A DNA stretch of 64,000 nucleotides from Perspicuibacillus lycopersici (GTDB lineage Bacteria > Bacillota > Bacilli > Bacillales > Caldibacillaceae). How positions within the stretch are numbered: position 1 is the stretch's first letter; each line of letters starts with the position of its first letter. The position numbers and the translations under genes were made by a program. The stretch covers positions 736,141 through 800,140 of the forward strand of contig NZ_JAOUSF010000003.1 of the NCBI RefSeq assembly GCF_025660475.1, read 5' to 3'. The notes under the pieces were generated by a model, which saw nothing but the letters and a program-made list of their open reading frames with translations, made no database searches and was not told the origin of the DNA. Below are positions 10,391 to 19,700 of the stretch, in pieces.

Positions 10391-11035
10391 CTATTTTTTC
10401 GGAAACTGAACTTCACAGCGATAAATTCGATGACCCATGGATGAAAACTTTTCTTCATATTCGGTCATTATATTCCCCTCAAAATCACTATTATGCAAAT
10501 CCAAGCTTATATAATTCAACTTCATTCCATAGTGTGAAAAGCTTACGAGTGAGAATTCAAAAAGTGCTTGATTATCGGTTTTAAAATGAATTTCTCCTTG
10601 AGGCACGAGCACATTTTCATACATTTTTAAGAAGCTCTTGTAGGTTAATCTTCTCTTTGCATGTTTATTTTTTGGCCATGGATCGGAGAAATTTAAATAA
10701 ATACGTGAAATTTCCCCAGATGCAAAGTAATCCTCTAGTTTATTCGCATTCAAATTTAATAATTTCAAATTGGGAAGATCTGCTTCAATTAGACGGTCTA
10801 ACGCAGAGATAATGACACTATCATAAGCTTCTATTCCAATATAATTAATATGCGGATTAGCTTTTGCCATTTCTGTAAGAAATTTGCCTTTTCCCGTACC
10901 TATTTCCACATGAATTTCATGGTCATTACCAAATAATTCTTGCCATTTCCCTTTTCTTTCTTGCACATTATAAATGACATATTGGGGATAACTCATTAAT
11001 CTTTCTTTTGCCCCTGGTTTATATCGTAAACGCAT
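10391..11035 (-). CDS. trmB: TrmB, tRNA (guanine-46-N7)-methyltransferase
   Basis: This SAM-dependent enzyme makes m7G46 in the variable loop of tRNAs. The SAM-binding loop [12 protein letters not shown] begins near residue 41, and the family signature [14 protein letters not shown] lies near residues 115-128. The product is 214 aa, typical of the Gram-positive enzyme. The start ATG follows GAGGTGG. The gene corresponds to B. subtilis ytmQ and is divergent from ytzH. Confidence 0.95.
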   Translation of the reverse strand: MRLRYKPGAKERLMSYPQYVIYNVQERKGKWQELFGNDHEIHVEIGTGKGKFLTEMAKANPHINYIGIEAYDSVIISALDRLIEADLPNLKLLNLNANKLEDYFASGEISRIYLNFSDPWPKNKHAKRRLTYKSFLKMYENVLVPQGEIHFKTDNQALFEFSLVSFSHYGMKLNYISLDLHNSDFEGNIMTEYEEKFSSMGHRIYRCEVQFPKK

Positions 11036-11216
11036 CTTTCCACCTCATTAATTATTTTGCACAACAATGCTACTGTTATAATAACTATATTTACACAATA
11101 AATTGGTTGATTTAGTTAAAGCTTCACACGATAGCATGTTTTTCTTCTTGATTATAAGTATAAAATATCATTCATTCCACAATATAGAATTGTAACAAAA
11201 ATAAGAGGTGATGACT

Positions 11217-11495
11217 ATGCCTATAAATCATACGGACCAATTGAATTTATTGAAAGATATTTTACAGAATCATCAAGAAGATTGCTGTGGCTCTGTTTCC
11301 GAATGTGAACAGATCGAACGTCTTGTGAAATCATTAATGGTAAACGAAAATGTAAGCACCGAAGCTAAATCAATCTTAAATCAAGTCTATTCCTACGGAC
11401 AAAGTGGAAAGTATACACAAGATTTAAATACACATATTGAATCGCACCAGGATCAGCTTTCCGATTGGGTAGATACCATCGGACAATATTCATAA
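11217..11495 (+). CDS. ytzH: YtzH-like small protein
   Basis: This small, acidic, helical cytosolic protein of 92 aa has a CC pair followed by a lone cysteine (DCCGSVSEC). It matches YtzH by sequence character and by position between trmB and ytmP. No function is known. The longer frame starts with a GTG that is itself part of the ribosome site AGAGGTG; the ATG at 11217 is the correct distance from it. Confidence 0.82.
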   Translation: MPINHTDQLNLLKDILQNHQEDCCGSVSECEQIERLVKSLMVNENVSTEAKSILNQVYSYGQSGKYTQDLNTHIESHQDQLSDWVDTIGQYS

Positions 11496-11501
11496 AAAAT
11501 A

Positions 11502-11526
11502 GCCCACGCACGTGGGCATTTTTTTA
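11502..11526. terminator. Bidirectional terminator, ytzH / ytmP
   Basis: GCCCAC and GTGGGC form a tight GC stem with AAAAAAT on the left and ATTTTTTT on the right, between two convergent genes. Confidence 0.9.
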
Positions 11527-11563
11527 TAAATATCATTACTTTTTATAAGTGCTGTAAACAATT

Positions 11564-12337
11564 TTATAGTAATGTTTCCAAATATTGAATCCAAAAGAGA
11601 CTTTCCTCAAGCTTCCCTTTATCATTATAGAGCTGAATTGAGCAAAGCGTTTGGTATAAAACATACCACTTTAGCCTAGTTTGTAACTGGTCATTCAGTG
11701 TAATCCCATAATTGTGAAGCCAGCCTTCCCACTCATCTTCTGGAATGTACCAATACAATAATGGAGCAATATCTATTGCTGGATCGCCAATTATTGCACC
11801 TTCCCAATCAATCAAATAAAGCTGTCCTTCATCGGTAAGCATCCAATTATTATGATTTACATCCCCATGGCACACAGTCAATGTATTTCGCTGAACAGTT
11901 GGTAACAGTTTATTTAAATATCGGATAGTTCTCGCAATGGTATCGTTTAATTGAAGCGCTTGATCCATTTGGTTTTCTAATTCGATTAAAAGCATATCAG
12001 GATGAACCGGTGTTTTTCCTAGTCGTCGAAGCATAGATAATAGGGGTTGGGATTGATGGATTTTTTTCAACAGCTTTGCAACTTTTTCACCATTCATATC
12101 GTTTGGCTCAAGTTTCCTACCTGTAATCCATTGTTGTGCAGTAATTACATCTCCACTTTCTAAACGTTTTGTCCAAACTAATTTTGGCACAATACCCTCT
12201 GCAGAAAGCACCGCTAAAAATGGGGATGAATTCCTTTTTAAAAATAATTTTTGATTGTCATGAAAAGCATAAAATGCTTCTCCTGTTACACCGCCAGCAG
12301 GATAAATTTCCCAACCATTGTCCAGCATATGCTTCAC
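11564..12337 (-). CDS. ytmP: YtmP, aminoglycoside phosphotransferase/choline kinase-like protein
   Basis: The protein has the kinase-like phosphotransferase fold, with the catalytic loop HGDVNHNNW near residue 155 and the metal-binding LIDWEGA near residue 175. Family members phosphorylate small hydroxylated substrates such as choline, thiamine or aminoglycosides; the substrate of YtmP is not known. The start is uncertain. The longest frame begins at a TTG without a ribosome site. I chose the GTG at 12337, six bases after AAGGTG, but the ATG at 12328 is nearly as good. The length is about 257 aa. The 279 bases upstream carry no gene. Confidence 0.85.
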   Translation of the reverse strand: MKHMLDNGWEIYPAGGVTGEAFYAFHDNQKLFLKRNSSPFLAVLSAEGIVPKLVWTKRLESGDVITAQQWITGRKLEPNDMNGEKVAKLLKKIHQSQPLLSMLRRLGKTPVHPDMLLIELENQMDQALQLNDTIARTIRYLNKLLPTVQRNTLTVCHGDVNHNNWMLTDEGQLYLIDWEGAIIGDPAIDIAPLLYWYIPEDEWEGWLHNYGITLNDQLQTRLKWYVLYQTLCSIQLYNDKGKLEESLFWIQYLETLL

Positions 12338-12616
12338 CGTTTTCACCTTCAATTAGCTTACATGTTGTTAATAGCTTTTATTGTTCCACAATCCATTGCA
12401 TCTGTAAAAAAAACTTAATGGAAAAATTGCCAACTAATACCATTATAATACAGGATGACAACTTCATAGATAGTAAACATCGAATTATTTTCATTTCAAA
12501 AAAATAAATAGTGACTTTTTGATTGTATAATTTTAAAAACCGTTACGTCAAGGTAAAAATACGTTTCTTCTAGTTATCTATTATTTATGAGAATTTAAAA
12601 CGTTAAAACAGAAGAA

Positions 12617-13546
12617 TCATTCATTTACTAGAATCGATACTGCCTCCGAATGAATGCTAATGGCAATAGTCGATTTACCAATTTCCTCACCATCTGCATG
12701 GACTGGAAAGGAAGCTTCATTAAGAATTGTTACCTTTTTTCCTTTTAAAATAGAGACTTCTTTCATTTTCGTGTGCCCACCCCAAAAAACGGTAAGAAAT
12801 ACACTTAATACTTTCATTCGTGAAATATTATGAACGACAATGACTTCGAATTGACCATCATCCGGTTTCGAAGCTGGCGATATTTTCATTCCTCCACCAA
12901 AGAATGGATGATTACAAACCGTTGCAAACCACGCCTTGTCAAAGGCTGTAGTATTGCCATCCACTTGAATTGTTAATTTAGAAGGTTGGAATGTTAATAG
13001 CTCCTTTATCAAATAAAAAACATATACAAGCTTTCCTAAAAAAATACGATTTAATCGTTGCTTTAGCTTCGATTGATTCGCATGAATCGCAATTTGCGCA
13101 TCGAAACCACAGCCTAAATTATTGATAAATATCCCTTTTTTCTGGTCAATTGTGAATTGTCCAATATCATATTTCTTCTCTGAATGATTTTTTATAGAAA
13201 GTAATAACCGCTGAAATGCTTGTTTTGGATGATTTGGCAAGGAAAAGCCTCGGCTAAAATCATTACCTGATCCTGCCGGAATAAACCCTAGAATACCGTG
13301 ATTGAACGGATGAATCCCATCTACTACTTCGTTTACTGTCCCATCTCCACCAACAGGAACAATAGTGACTGGATTATTGGTATTTTCCAGAATGCTTCTT
13401 GCAATTGTTTTTCCATCCCCGCGTTGCTTTGTAAAATATACCTCGAAGGGAATTTGATTGGATTTTACGCTCTGTTCGATTTTTTTCCATATTTTCATCG
13501 ACTGCCCATTTTTTGCAGCTGGATTTACTATAAAATATAGATTCAT
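12617..13546 (-). CDS. ytlR: YtlR, diacylglycerol/lipid kinase family protein
   Basis: This ATP-dependent lipid kinase of the DAGK catalytic family has the nucleotide-binding signature GGDGTVNEV near residue 64, a following GSGNDFSR and the C-terminal HADGEE. Relatives such as DgkB recycle diacylglycerol into phosphatidic acid and YegS acts on phosphatidylglycerol. The YtlR substrate is unknown, and the protein should act at the inner face of the membrane. The length of 309 aa is normal. The ribosome site before the ATG is weak. It lies 79 bases downstream of ytlQ, so a thpR-ytlQ-ytlR transcript is likely. Confidence 0.88.
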   Translation of the reverse strand: MNLYFIVNPAAKNGQSMKIWKKIEQSVKSNQIPFEVYFTKQRGDGKTIARSILENTNNPVTIVPVGGDGTVNEVVDGIHPFNHGILGFIPAGSGNDFSRGFSLPNHPKQAFQRLLLSIKNHSEKKYDIGQFTIDQKKGIFINNLGCGFDAQIAIHANQSKLKQRLNRIFLGKLVYVFYLIKELLTFQPSKLTIQVDGNTTAFDKAWFATVCNHPFFGGGMKISPASKPDDGQFEVIVVHNISRMKVLSVFLTVFWGGHTKMKEVSILKGKKVTILNEASFPVHADGEEIGKSTIAISIHSEAVSILVNE

Positions 13547-13625
13547 ATAATCAACTCAACTTCTTCTATAAAATAAATTACATGGCCACCGCTACCTTAC
13601 TATTTATCGCCATTTCACTATCCAG

Positions 13626-14591
13626 CTATTTATCCCAATCATTTCTCGAAACTGCAACTGATTTACAAAAATCGAGAAGCGATTTCGTTGCTTTTAATTG
13701 AATATGCTTTAAAGGGGATCGTAATGATCGCATCGATTCAAACCATTTCTGATAGTTTCGTTTATCTACAATTTGTACACCATAAGGAGTAGATGGATAA
13801 TCGATATAACCATTTCTAGAAATAAGCACCTTTTGTAACGGAAAATCGATATCATGCAAGCGAAATATTTGCTGAATAATGGTTTCCGTTCGATTTAATC
13901 CGATGAGCGGATTTAAAAAACGAGATGTATGATCCTTGTTTCGTCTCTCCCAAAAACGATCATCTGACCCTAAAAAGGAGGTACTATCAACCTCTTCTAA
14001 AAAACGAATACAAATAGCTCCTGTAGGGGTTAAGAGAATGGTCTCACATTCTACTGGAGCTTTTTTTAACATAAAAATTGGCTTATAAAGAAATAAAAAA
14101 GTATCTGGAAATCGTTGAGCAAAATATTTTAAATTCCGATCTCGATAAAAGGAGGAATCAATATAGGATTGATAGGTTAGTGTTGAGCTCGCCCACAGCA
14201 TTTGCACAGAGAAAATCTCATTTAAATAAACATGCTTTAGCTCATCTAATGTGCTTGGCTTTTGTTTAAGCCCTCTGCCAATAGTGGAAAAGTCATCCAC
14301 TGTCTCAGGAAGTAGACTATCCTTCATCTCCTCTATTGATTCTATTTCCCTTTTGGAAAGTAATTGTTTTACCTTACCTAATAATCTCCACTTATGTGGG
14401 GGATGCTCCTCTTCTATTTCCTGTAAAATAATTTGTTCATCTCCTATTACTCCCTGCCAGTTCCCAGATTGCCAAGCTTCCAGAAGATTATCCCATTGTC
14501 TACGTTTCAATTGAATAAAACGAGATGGGTACTTATATATATCCATTTCATATCTAGATATATATTCATATAATTTTACCAGTTGTCCCAT
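13626..14591 (-). CDS. ytlQ: YtlQ-like protein with a NERD-like region
   Basis: This conserved protein of unknown function has 321 aa. The second half (about residues 165-290) contains ILLTPTGAICIRFLE, then NPLIGLNRTETIIQQI and KVLISRNGYI, which resembles the nuclease-related NERD domain. I could not confirm its catalytic residues. The first half is helical and charged. There is no signal peptide or membrane helix. The ATG at 14591 is about ten bases after AAGGATGG. Order thpR-ytlQ-ytlR is the same as in B. subtilis. Confidence 0.78.
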   Translation of the reverse strand: MGQLVKLYEYISRYEMDIYKYPSRFIQLKRRQWDNLLEAWQSGNWQGVIGDEQIILQEIEEEHPPHKWRLLGKVKQLLSKREIESIEEMKDSLLPETVDDFSTIGRGLKQKPSTLDELKHVYLNEIFSVQMLWASSTLTYQSYIDSSFYRDRNLKYFAQRFPDTFLFLYKPIFMLKKAPVECETILLTPTGAICIRFLEEVDSTSFLGSDDRFWERRNKDHTSRFLNPLIGLNRTETIIQQIFRLHDIDFPLQKVLISRNGYIDYPSTPYGVQIVDKRNYQKWFESMRSLRSPLKHIQLKATKSLLDFCKSVAVSRNDWDK

Positions 14592-14651
14592 TCCATGATT
14601 ACCATCCTTACAGTTTGAATTTCCATTTTCTATTTGCTCTTTATTTTGTTT

Positions 14652-15218
14652 TCAAGATTTTAAAGGGAAGATTGCAAACTCTTTATATTTTGGGATTTCA
14701 TTTATATGCGTTTCGTACAATACAATTTCCTTAATTGGAAAGCGGAATAGAATTGCATCTGTTGAAGATAATTTTTTTAATGAATTTGCATCAAACACTT
14801 CATTGCCCATCCACTTTCTTGCTAATGTAATATGTGGTCGGAACGGTTTTTTGTCTAGCGAAAATCCCGTATCTATACAAAGATTATACACTTTTTTTTG
14901 CATTTGGAATAATCTTTCCGAGTGGATGACGTCTGCCCAAAATATTCTCGGACTGTCCTTTGCACCAAAGGTTCCTATTTTATTGAATTCTAAAAAAAAG
15001 GAGGATTCCTCTGTTGCGATATTCTTTACTCCTTCAATCGCTTTTTGTAATAAATCATCTCGTGCAAATCCTAAAAATGCTAATGTAATATGGTAATCAG
15101 ATGGATGTACCCATCGCTGAAAGGGGTAGGTGTTCCTATTATTTTCTACCCATTTATCTAAAAATTCCTTTGCCGTATCTGGCAGTTTTGCCGCAAAAAA
15201 ATAATGGTGTTGTTCCAT
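14652..15218 (-). CDS. thpR: ThpR, RNA 2',3'-cyclic phosphodiesterase (LigT-like)
   Basis: This 2H-phosphoesterase carries both hallmark HxT motifs, HITLAFLG near residue 44 and HITLARK near residue 129. It has 188 aa, as expected. LigT/ThpR enzymes open 2',3'-cyclic phosphates on RNA ends and can join tRNA halves through 2'-5' bonds in vitro; the role in the cell is not settled. The ATG follows AAGGAG. It corresponds to ytlP and is the first gene of the thpR-ytlQ-ytlR unit. Confidence 0.9.
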   Translation of the reverse strand: MEQHHYFFAAKLPDTAKEFLDKWVENNRNTYPFQRWVHPSDYHITLAFLGFARDDLLQKAIEGVKNIATEESSFFLEFNKIGTFGAKDSPRIFWADVIHSERLFQMQKKVYNLCIDTGFSLDKKPFRPHITLARKWMGNEVFDANSLKKLSSTDAILFRFPIKEIVLYETHINEIPKYKEFAIFPLKS

Positions 15219-15415
15219 TTCGAATACTCCTTAAACTAAAGATTACTTGCTGAAAGATTGTTTTCTATGATTTGTTGGAAATTATAAATAATCTACAGAC
15301 TGCATACACTCTGCTTTCCGTCTAGATCCTCCATGTATCCCTGTCTGCTCTGTAGTACATTCCATTTTCTAAAGAAATAACAACAGTCTTTCTGCTAATC
15401 GTTTCCATAAAAGAG

Positions 15416-15444
15416 AAGAAGATGCCCATATTTTGCATCTTCTT
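15416..15444 (-). terminator. Terminator after dat
   Basis: AAGAAGATGC and GCATCTTCTT form a ten-base-pair stem with a nine-base loop. On the minus strand it is followed by CTCTTTTATGG, a moderate T tract, 18 bases after the dat stop. Confidence 0.6.
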
Positions 15445-15461
15445 GATTGAAACAATACATC

Positions 15462-16316
15462 TTATACTAATAATCCACATTCCGCTTCGATACTTAGTGT
15501 AAATAATTTTTGAAGTTCCTTTGTTATTGCGCCAGGCTTTCCATTGCCAATCTTTTTCCCATCGATTATCGTGATTGGAACAATTTCTAATGTTGTGCTC
15601 GTTAAAAAAACCTCATCTGCATGTAGTAACTCTGTTACAGTAAAGCTTTTTTCTGTATATGGCATATCATGTTGGGTGGCAATCATAATCAATTGTTGTC
15701 TAGTAATACCATTTAATATTAAATTATTAGCTGGGTGGGTGATTAATTCTCCATCCTGAACTATCCATATATTTGTAGAGCTTCCTTCTGTAACGATTTG
15801 ATCACGGTGAAGGATTGCTTCCGTACAGCCTGCTTCGACTGCTTTACTTTTCGCTAAAATATTCCCAAGTAGACTAATCGATTTAATATCACAATGGAGC
15901 CAGCGAGTGTCCGCTGCTATTATTGCAGATACACCATTTTCCATTAAGGCAACTGGCCGTTCTCCATCCAATAAATAACCTACTAACGTACCGTTAATAT
16001 TTTTTGGTATTACATGGTTACGGACGGAAATCCCTCTGGAATATTGAAGATATAGAGATGCTGTTGATTTTCCTTCCTTATCTAATAAAGCATAAATCAA
16101 CGATTCTATTTTTTCTTTACTATAAGAAATGTCCATCTGAATTTTTGCCGCACTTTCAAAGAAACGTTCGATATGAGCTGTTAATGCAAAAGGATGCCCA
16201 TTGTAAATGCGGACGACTTCATAAATTCCGTCCCCGAATTGATAGCCTCTATCTTCTATATCTACTTTAGCATTTTGTCTATCTGTAATATCCCCATTGA
16301 AAATAATAAATGACAT
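15462..16316 (-). CDS. dat: Dat, D-alanine aminotransferase
   Basis: This class IV PLP-dependent transaminase interconverts D-alanine and D-glutamate with their keto acids, supplying precursors for peptidoglycan. The N-terminal DRGYQFGDGIYEVVR and the PLP lysine in CDIKSISLLGN (near residue 145) fit D-amino acid transaminase rather than the branched-chain enzyme, which is encoded separately at 51463. The length of 284 aa is normal. The ATG follows GAGGGG. It lies 173 bases downstream of pepV on the same strand, an arrangement also known in staphylococci. Confidence 0.92.
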   Translation of the reverse strand: MSFIIFNGDITDRQNAKVDIEDRGYQFGDGIYEVVRIYNGHPFALTAHIERFFESAAKIQMDISYSKEKIESLIYALLDKEGKSTASLYLQYSRGISVRNHVIPKNINGTLVGYLLDGERPVALMENGVSAIIAADTRWLHCDIKSISLLGNILAKSKAVEAGCTEAILHRDQIVTEGSSTNIWIVQDGELITHPANNLILNGITRQQLIMIATQHDMPYTEKSFTVTELLHADEVFLTSTTLEIVPITIIDGKKIGNGKPGAITKELQKLFTLSIEAECGLLV

Positions 16317-16489
16317 AATCGTTTCCCCTCTCCACTTTGTTCGATTAGTCTTACACGTTTAGATGAAACATGTTCAATTTAGAACTTATCTACATTACCT
16401 TGCACCACTGCCATTGCTATACAATTGTTGAAGGATTTTAAATTTCTAGAGATAAAGGTGTAAGTGCTGCTAAATGTACATACCAATTT

Positions 16490-17908
16490 TTATTTCCCTA
16501 ATTCATAAATGGCCTGCGCATAAATGGCAGTTGCTTTTAATAAATCAGCTATTTCAATATATTCATCCTTTTGGTGGGCTACATCTGGTTTTCCTGGGAA
16601 TAATGGCCCGAAAGCAACACCAGAAGTTAAGGAACGAGCATATGTACCTCCACCAATCGATAGCAATTCGGCTTTTTCCCCTGTTTGTTCTTCATATACC
16701 TTCTGTAAAGTTTTAATAAGCGGGTTATTTTTATCTACATGATGTGGCTTCGAATCGCTAAAGCTTCCAATTGTAAAGCCCTTTGTCTGAACTAGCTTTT
16801 CAATTGTTTCTTTTCCTTTTTCCATATTAAATGTTACTGGATAGCGGAAATTTATCCCGATTTTTCCGCCTTCCTTGGAATGGTAAGAAAAAATCGCGGC
16901 ATTTACAGTTAACTCCCCGGAAATATCGTCCGCATATGCAACCTGTAAATTTTTCCCTCGTGTATCTCCGAAAAATGTCTCGTTAATAAACGTAAAATAT
17001 CCTTTAGATGCTTTATCGAGCTTTTGATTGGAAAGAAATGCTGCTAAATAAATACCGGCATTTTTTCCATTATCAGGCTCCATCGCATGTGCAGATATTC
17101 CTTCTACTGCGAGTTGGATTTTCCCATTAACTTCTTCTATTCGTCCCTGCAATTGATGGCTTTGTATATACTGCTGAAATTGCTCCTTTAGCCCATTGAT
17201 TTCTGCCAAATTGGTCGCAAGTACTGCATCTGCATAATCTGGCACCATATTGTAACGTCTACCTGCTGTAAAGGATTCTACTATGTATGCAGCCTCAGCT
17301 ATTGAATTATTTTCTTTCTTATATAACAGGTCCATGCTACTTATTCCTTTTTCTGCATTAATAATTGGAAAATCAGCATCTGGTGCAAATCCAGAACTAG
17401 GCATTTCTTCATGCTCAAAATAATGTTTTACACAACGCCAATTACTCTCTTCATCTGTTCCAATAATAATCCGTACTCGTTTTGATAACGATAAACCTAA
17501 CTCCTTCAAAATTTTTACAGCATAGAAGGCAGCCATAGTTGGTCCCTTATCATCTAATGCCCCTCGGGCAAAAATCTTTCCATCCTTTATTTCACCACTA
17601 TATGGATCAGTTGACCAACCGTCGCCTTCTGGAACAACATCAACATGGCAAAGTACGCCAATTAGTTCCTCACCGCTACCAAATTCAATATGTCCAGCTA
17701 AATTATCTAAATTTTTCGTTGTAAATCCGGATTTATCCCCTTTCGATAGCATATACAATAAGGCATCACGAACTCCTATTCCAAGGGGAGCATCTTCAGT
17801 CGCATGTTCTTCATCTAACACACTTTTAATTTTTAATAAACCTATGGTATCTGCAAGTAACTGCTCTTTTCTCTTCTGAACTTCTTCCATCCAATTAATT
17901 TCAGCCAC
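16490..17908 (-). CDS. pepV: PepV, M20-family dinuclear zinc dipeptidase
   Basis: This cytosolic dipeptidase is about 472 aa. The zinc ligands and catalytic residues appear in order: CHVDVVPEGDGW near residue 86, ARGALDDKGP near 114, and GTDEESNW near 150, with a late GGGTYAR close to the C-terminus. It cleaves a wide range of dipeptides, completing breakdown of imported peptides. It is the orthologue of B. subtilis ytjP. The longest frame starts three codons early at a GTG that overlaps the ribosome site AGGAG. The GTG at 17908, eight bases after it, yields a start (VAEINW) that lines up with the family. Confidence 0.93.
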   Translation of the reverse strand: MAEINWMEEVQKRKEQLLADTIGLLKIKSVLDEEHATEDAPLGIGVRDALLYMLSKGDKSGFTTKNLDNLAGHIEFGSGEELIGVLCHVDVVPEGDGWSTDPYSGEIKDGKIFARGALDDKGPTMAAFYAVKILKELGLSLSKRVRIIIGTDEESNWRCVKHYFEHEEMPSSGFAPDADFPIINAEKGISSMDLLYKKENNSIAEAAYIVESFTAGRRYNMVPDYADAVLATNLAEINGLKEQFQQYIQSHQLQGRIEEVNGKIQLAVEGISAHAMEPDNGKNAGIYLAAFLSNQKLDKASKGYFTFINETFFGDTRGKNLQVAYADDISGELTVNAAIFSYHSKEGGKIGINFRYPVTFNMEKGKETIEKLVQTKGFTIGSFSDSKPHHVDKNNPLIKTLQKVYEEQTGEKAELLSIGGGTYARSLTSGVAFGPLFPGKPDVAHQKDEYIEIADLLKATAIYAQAIYELGK

Positions 17909-18434
17909 TGTTTTCACTCCTACATTATATTGAGATGGTTATATTCATTCGCTTAATAAAGTATTCCTTTCCTTATAAAGCGTATAACCGAATGTATCTT
18001 TCTCTCTATTTTACTGCTTAATCACATAACAAATCTATAGATTTATCCAATTCTAGATTTTCTTGTGCCAATGAATTTATACAGATTTCATTAATAACTT
18101 TTTGTAAAAAAGCATTAAATCGATGAAATGTATCATAAATTCTATGTATTTTCATATAATTTCAAAAAAGGAGGTGACTTAATCTTATATTAATGTAGCA
18201 AAACAACAAATTATTTCCGACAAAATACTACATAATTCCACACTATTTTGTAAATTTTTTTATAATACTAGCTATTTTTGTTATAATTAGTTATAATATT
18301 AACAATACTTTTCTAAATTGTTGTTTTTGGGATGATCAAAAGTTACCCTTAACATTTTACATTAGGATACTTAGATGTACCCAGTTGTCATTTGCAGTAT
18401 AGCCAATTTAATAAAAATTTAGGGGTGTGGTTTT
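17909..18434. other. Intergenic region with an orphan ribosome-binding site
   Basis: This 526-base, very AT-rich stretch lies between the divergent pepV and ytzE genes. At 18168-18176 a near-perfect AAGGAGGTG occurs on the plus strand, but no start codon follows at a usable distance: an ATT-initiated frame of about 34 codons is the only candidate. The sequence TTATAATTAGTTATAATATTAA near 18280 offers -10-like elements for ytzE. No structured RNA was recognised. Confidence 0.4.
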
Positions 18435-18656
18435 TTGAAAAATTCAACAGACCGGATGCTGACTCGCATAAAAGCAGTCTACATGTTTATTCATGATAAT
18501 GGGACTGTGTCCACCCAGGAACTTGTAGAAGAGTTTGGCATTACTCCACGGACAGTTCAAAGAGATTTAAATGTTTTGGCATATAATGGTTTAGTCGAAA
18601 GCCCAAGTCGTGGCAAATGGACAACAACAGATAAAAAAGTGAAAATTTCATCTTAA
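18435..18656 (+). CDS. ytzE: YtzE, small DeoR-type HTH protein
   Basis: This 73 aa protein consists almost entirely of a DeoR-type winged helix-turn-helix (TQELVEEFGITPRTVQRDL at residues 27-45). It lacks the sugar-binding domain of full DeoR regulators, as the B. subtilis protein does. It probably binds DNA, target unknown. The start is TTG at 18435 with AGGGGTG eight bases upstream; the resulting N-terminus (MKNSTDRML) agrees with the family, so the later ATG is not used. A long AT-rich region precedes it. Confidence 0.88.
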   Translation: MKNSTDRMLTRIKAVYMFIHDNGTVSTQELVEEFGITPRTVQRDLNVLAYNGLVESPSRGKWTTTDKKVKISS

Positions 18657-18672
18657 GATAGAGTGCTATAGA

Positions 18673-18702
18673 AAAATCGCCAAAATTAGGCGATTTCTTT
18701 TT
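18673..18702. terminator. Bidirectional terminator, ytzE / rsuA
   Basis: AAATCGCC and GGCGATTT form an eight-base-pair stem. CTTTTTC follows on the plus strand and TTTTTC on the minus strand, between convergent genes. Confidence 0.85.
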
Positions 18703-18752
18703 CTCTACCAAAGCAATATTTATATTAGCTTCTATAACCCACAATGGCCGCT

Positions 18753-19481
18753 TTACTCTTTTTTAACACGATATTCTTTAAGTGCTTGCAATTCCTCCGC
18801 AGTTAATTCGCGATATTCTCCTTCTTCAAGATCTTCATCCAATGCTAACGGACCCATACTTAATCTTTTTAAATACACAACTTTCTTTCCAACCGCTTCA
18901 AACATACGCTTCACTTGATGAAACTTACCTTCTGTAATCGTAAGCTCGACTTCAGAGCGAATTTCGCCACTTTTTAATATAACAAGCTCTGCAGGTTTTG
19001 TTACATATCCATCATCTAATTCAACCCCTTCATGGAATTTCTGTTGATCCTCCACGGTAACATATCCATCAATCATTGCATAATAGGTTTTTGGAACATG
19101 CTTCTTCGGTGAGAGTAATTGATGTGCCAGCTGACCATCATTTGTTAAAAGCAATAGCCCAACCGTATCTTTATCTAGTCTTCCTACAGGAAAAGGTTCA
19201 AATTGCGAATCTTCTATGTATAACAAATCAAGAACAGTTTTTTCTCGTAAATCTTCTGTCGCAGATATAACCCCTGCAGGTTTATTCATCATAATATAAA
19301 TAAACTCTCGATAATGAATCTCTTCTCCATGAATGACAATTTTATCAGATTCAGGATTTATATGTGTTTTAGCATCCGTAATTGTAATACCATTTACTAA
19401 AATTCCCTGGTCCTTCAATAATTTTTTTACCTCTTTGCGACTACCATAGCCCATATTCGCAAGTAATTTATCAATTCTCAC
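18753..19481 (-). CDS. rsuA: RsuA-type 16S rRNA pseudouridine synthase
   Basis: An S4 RNA-binding domain occupies about residues 1-60 (MRIDKLLANMGYGSRKEVKK), followed by the pseudouridine synthase domain with the catalytic-aspartate motif GRLDKDTVGLLLLTNDG near residue 100. RsuA family enzymes modify U516 of 16S rRNA (E. coli numbering). The product of 242 aa matches B. subtilis ytzG. The start is GTG with AGGAGG upstream. It converges with ytzE. Confidence 0.92.
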   Translation of the reverse strand: MRIDKLLANMGYGSRKEVKKLLKDQGILVNGITITDAKTHINPESDKIVIHGEEIHYREFIYIMMNKPAGVISATEDLREKTVLDLLYIEDSQFEPFPVGRLDKDTVGLLLLTNDGQLAHQLLSPKKHVPKTYYAMIDGYVTVEDQQKFHEGVELDDGYVTKPAELVILKSGEIRSEVELTITEGKFHQVKRMFEAVGKKVVYLKRLSMGPLALDEDLEEGEYRELTAEELQALKEYRVKKE

Positions 19482-19700
19482 AAAATCATCCTCCTATAAA
19501 ATCCATTCTTTTATATTTCCCTAATATTTGATTCATTTTTAAAATCGAACGGTTTTCATTAAACATTACATTCTTTCACATTGTAAGCACCTTATTTAAA
19601 TAGCTAAAAGAAACAGTAAGAATAGGCATTTTACCCATTCCCATTATGACAAATACACATAAAATATTCCATCACATCAATGAGGAGGTTATTCAATACA

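Noticed and set aside
12169..12507. 112-codon plus-strand frame over the ytmP start
   Set aside because: Opposite a real gene, no ribosome site, and it ends in an AT-rich region.
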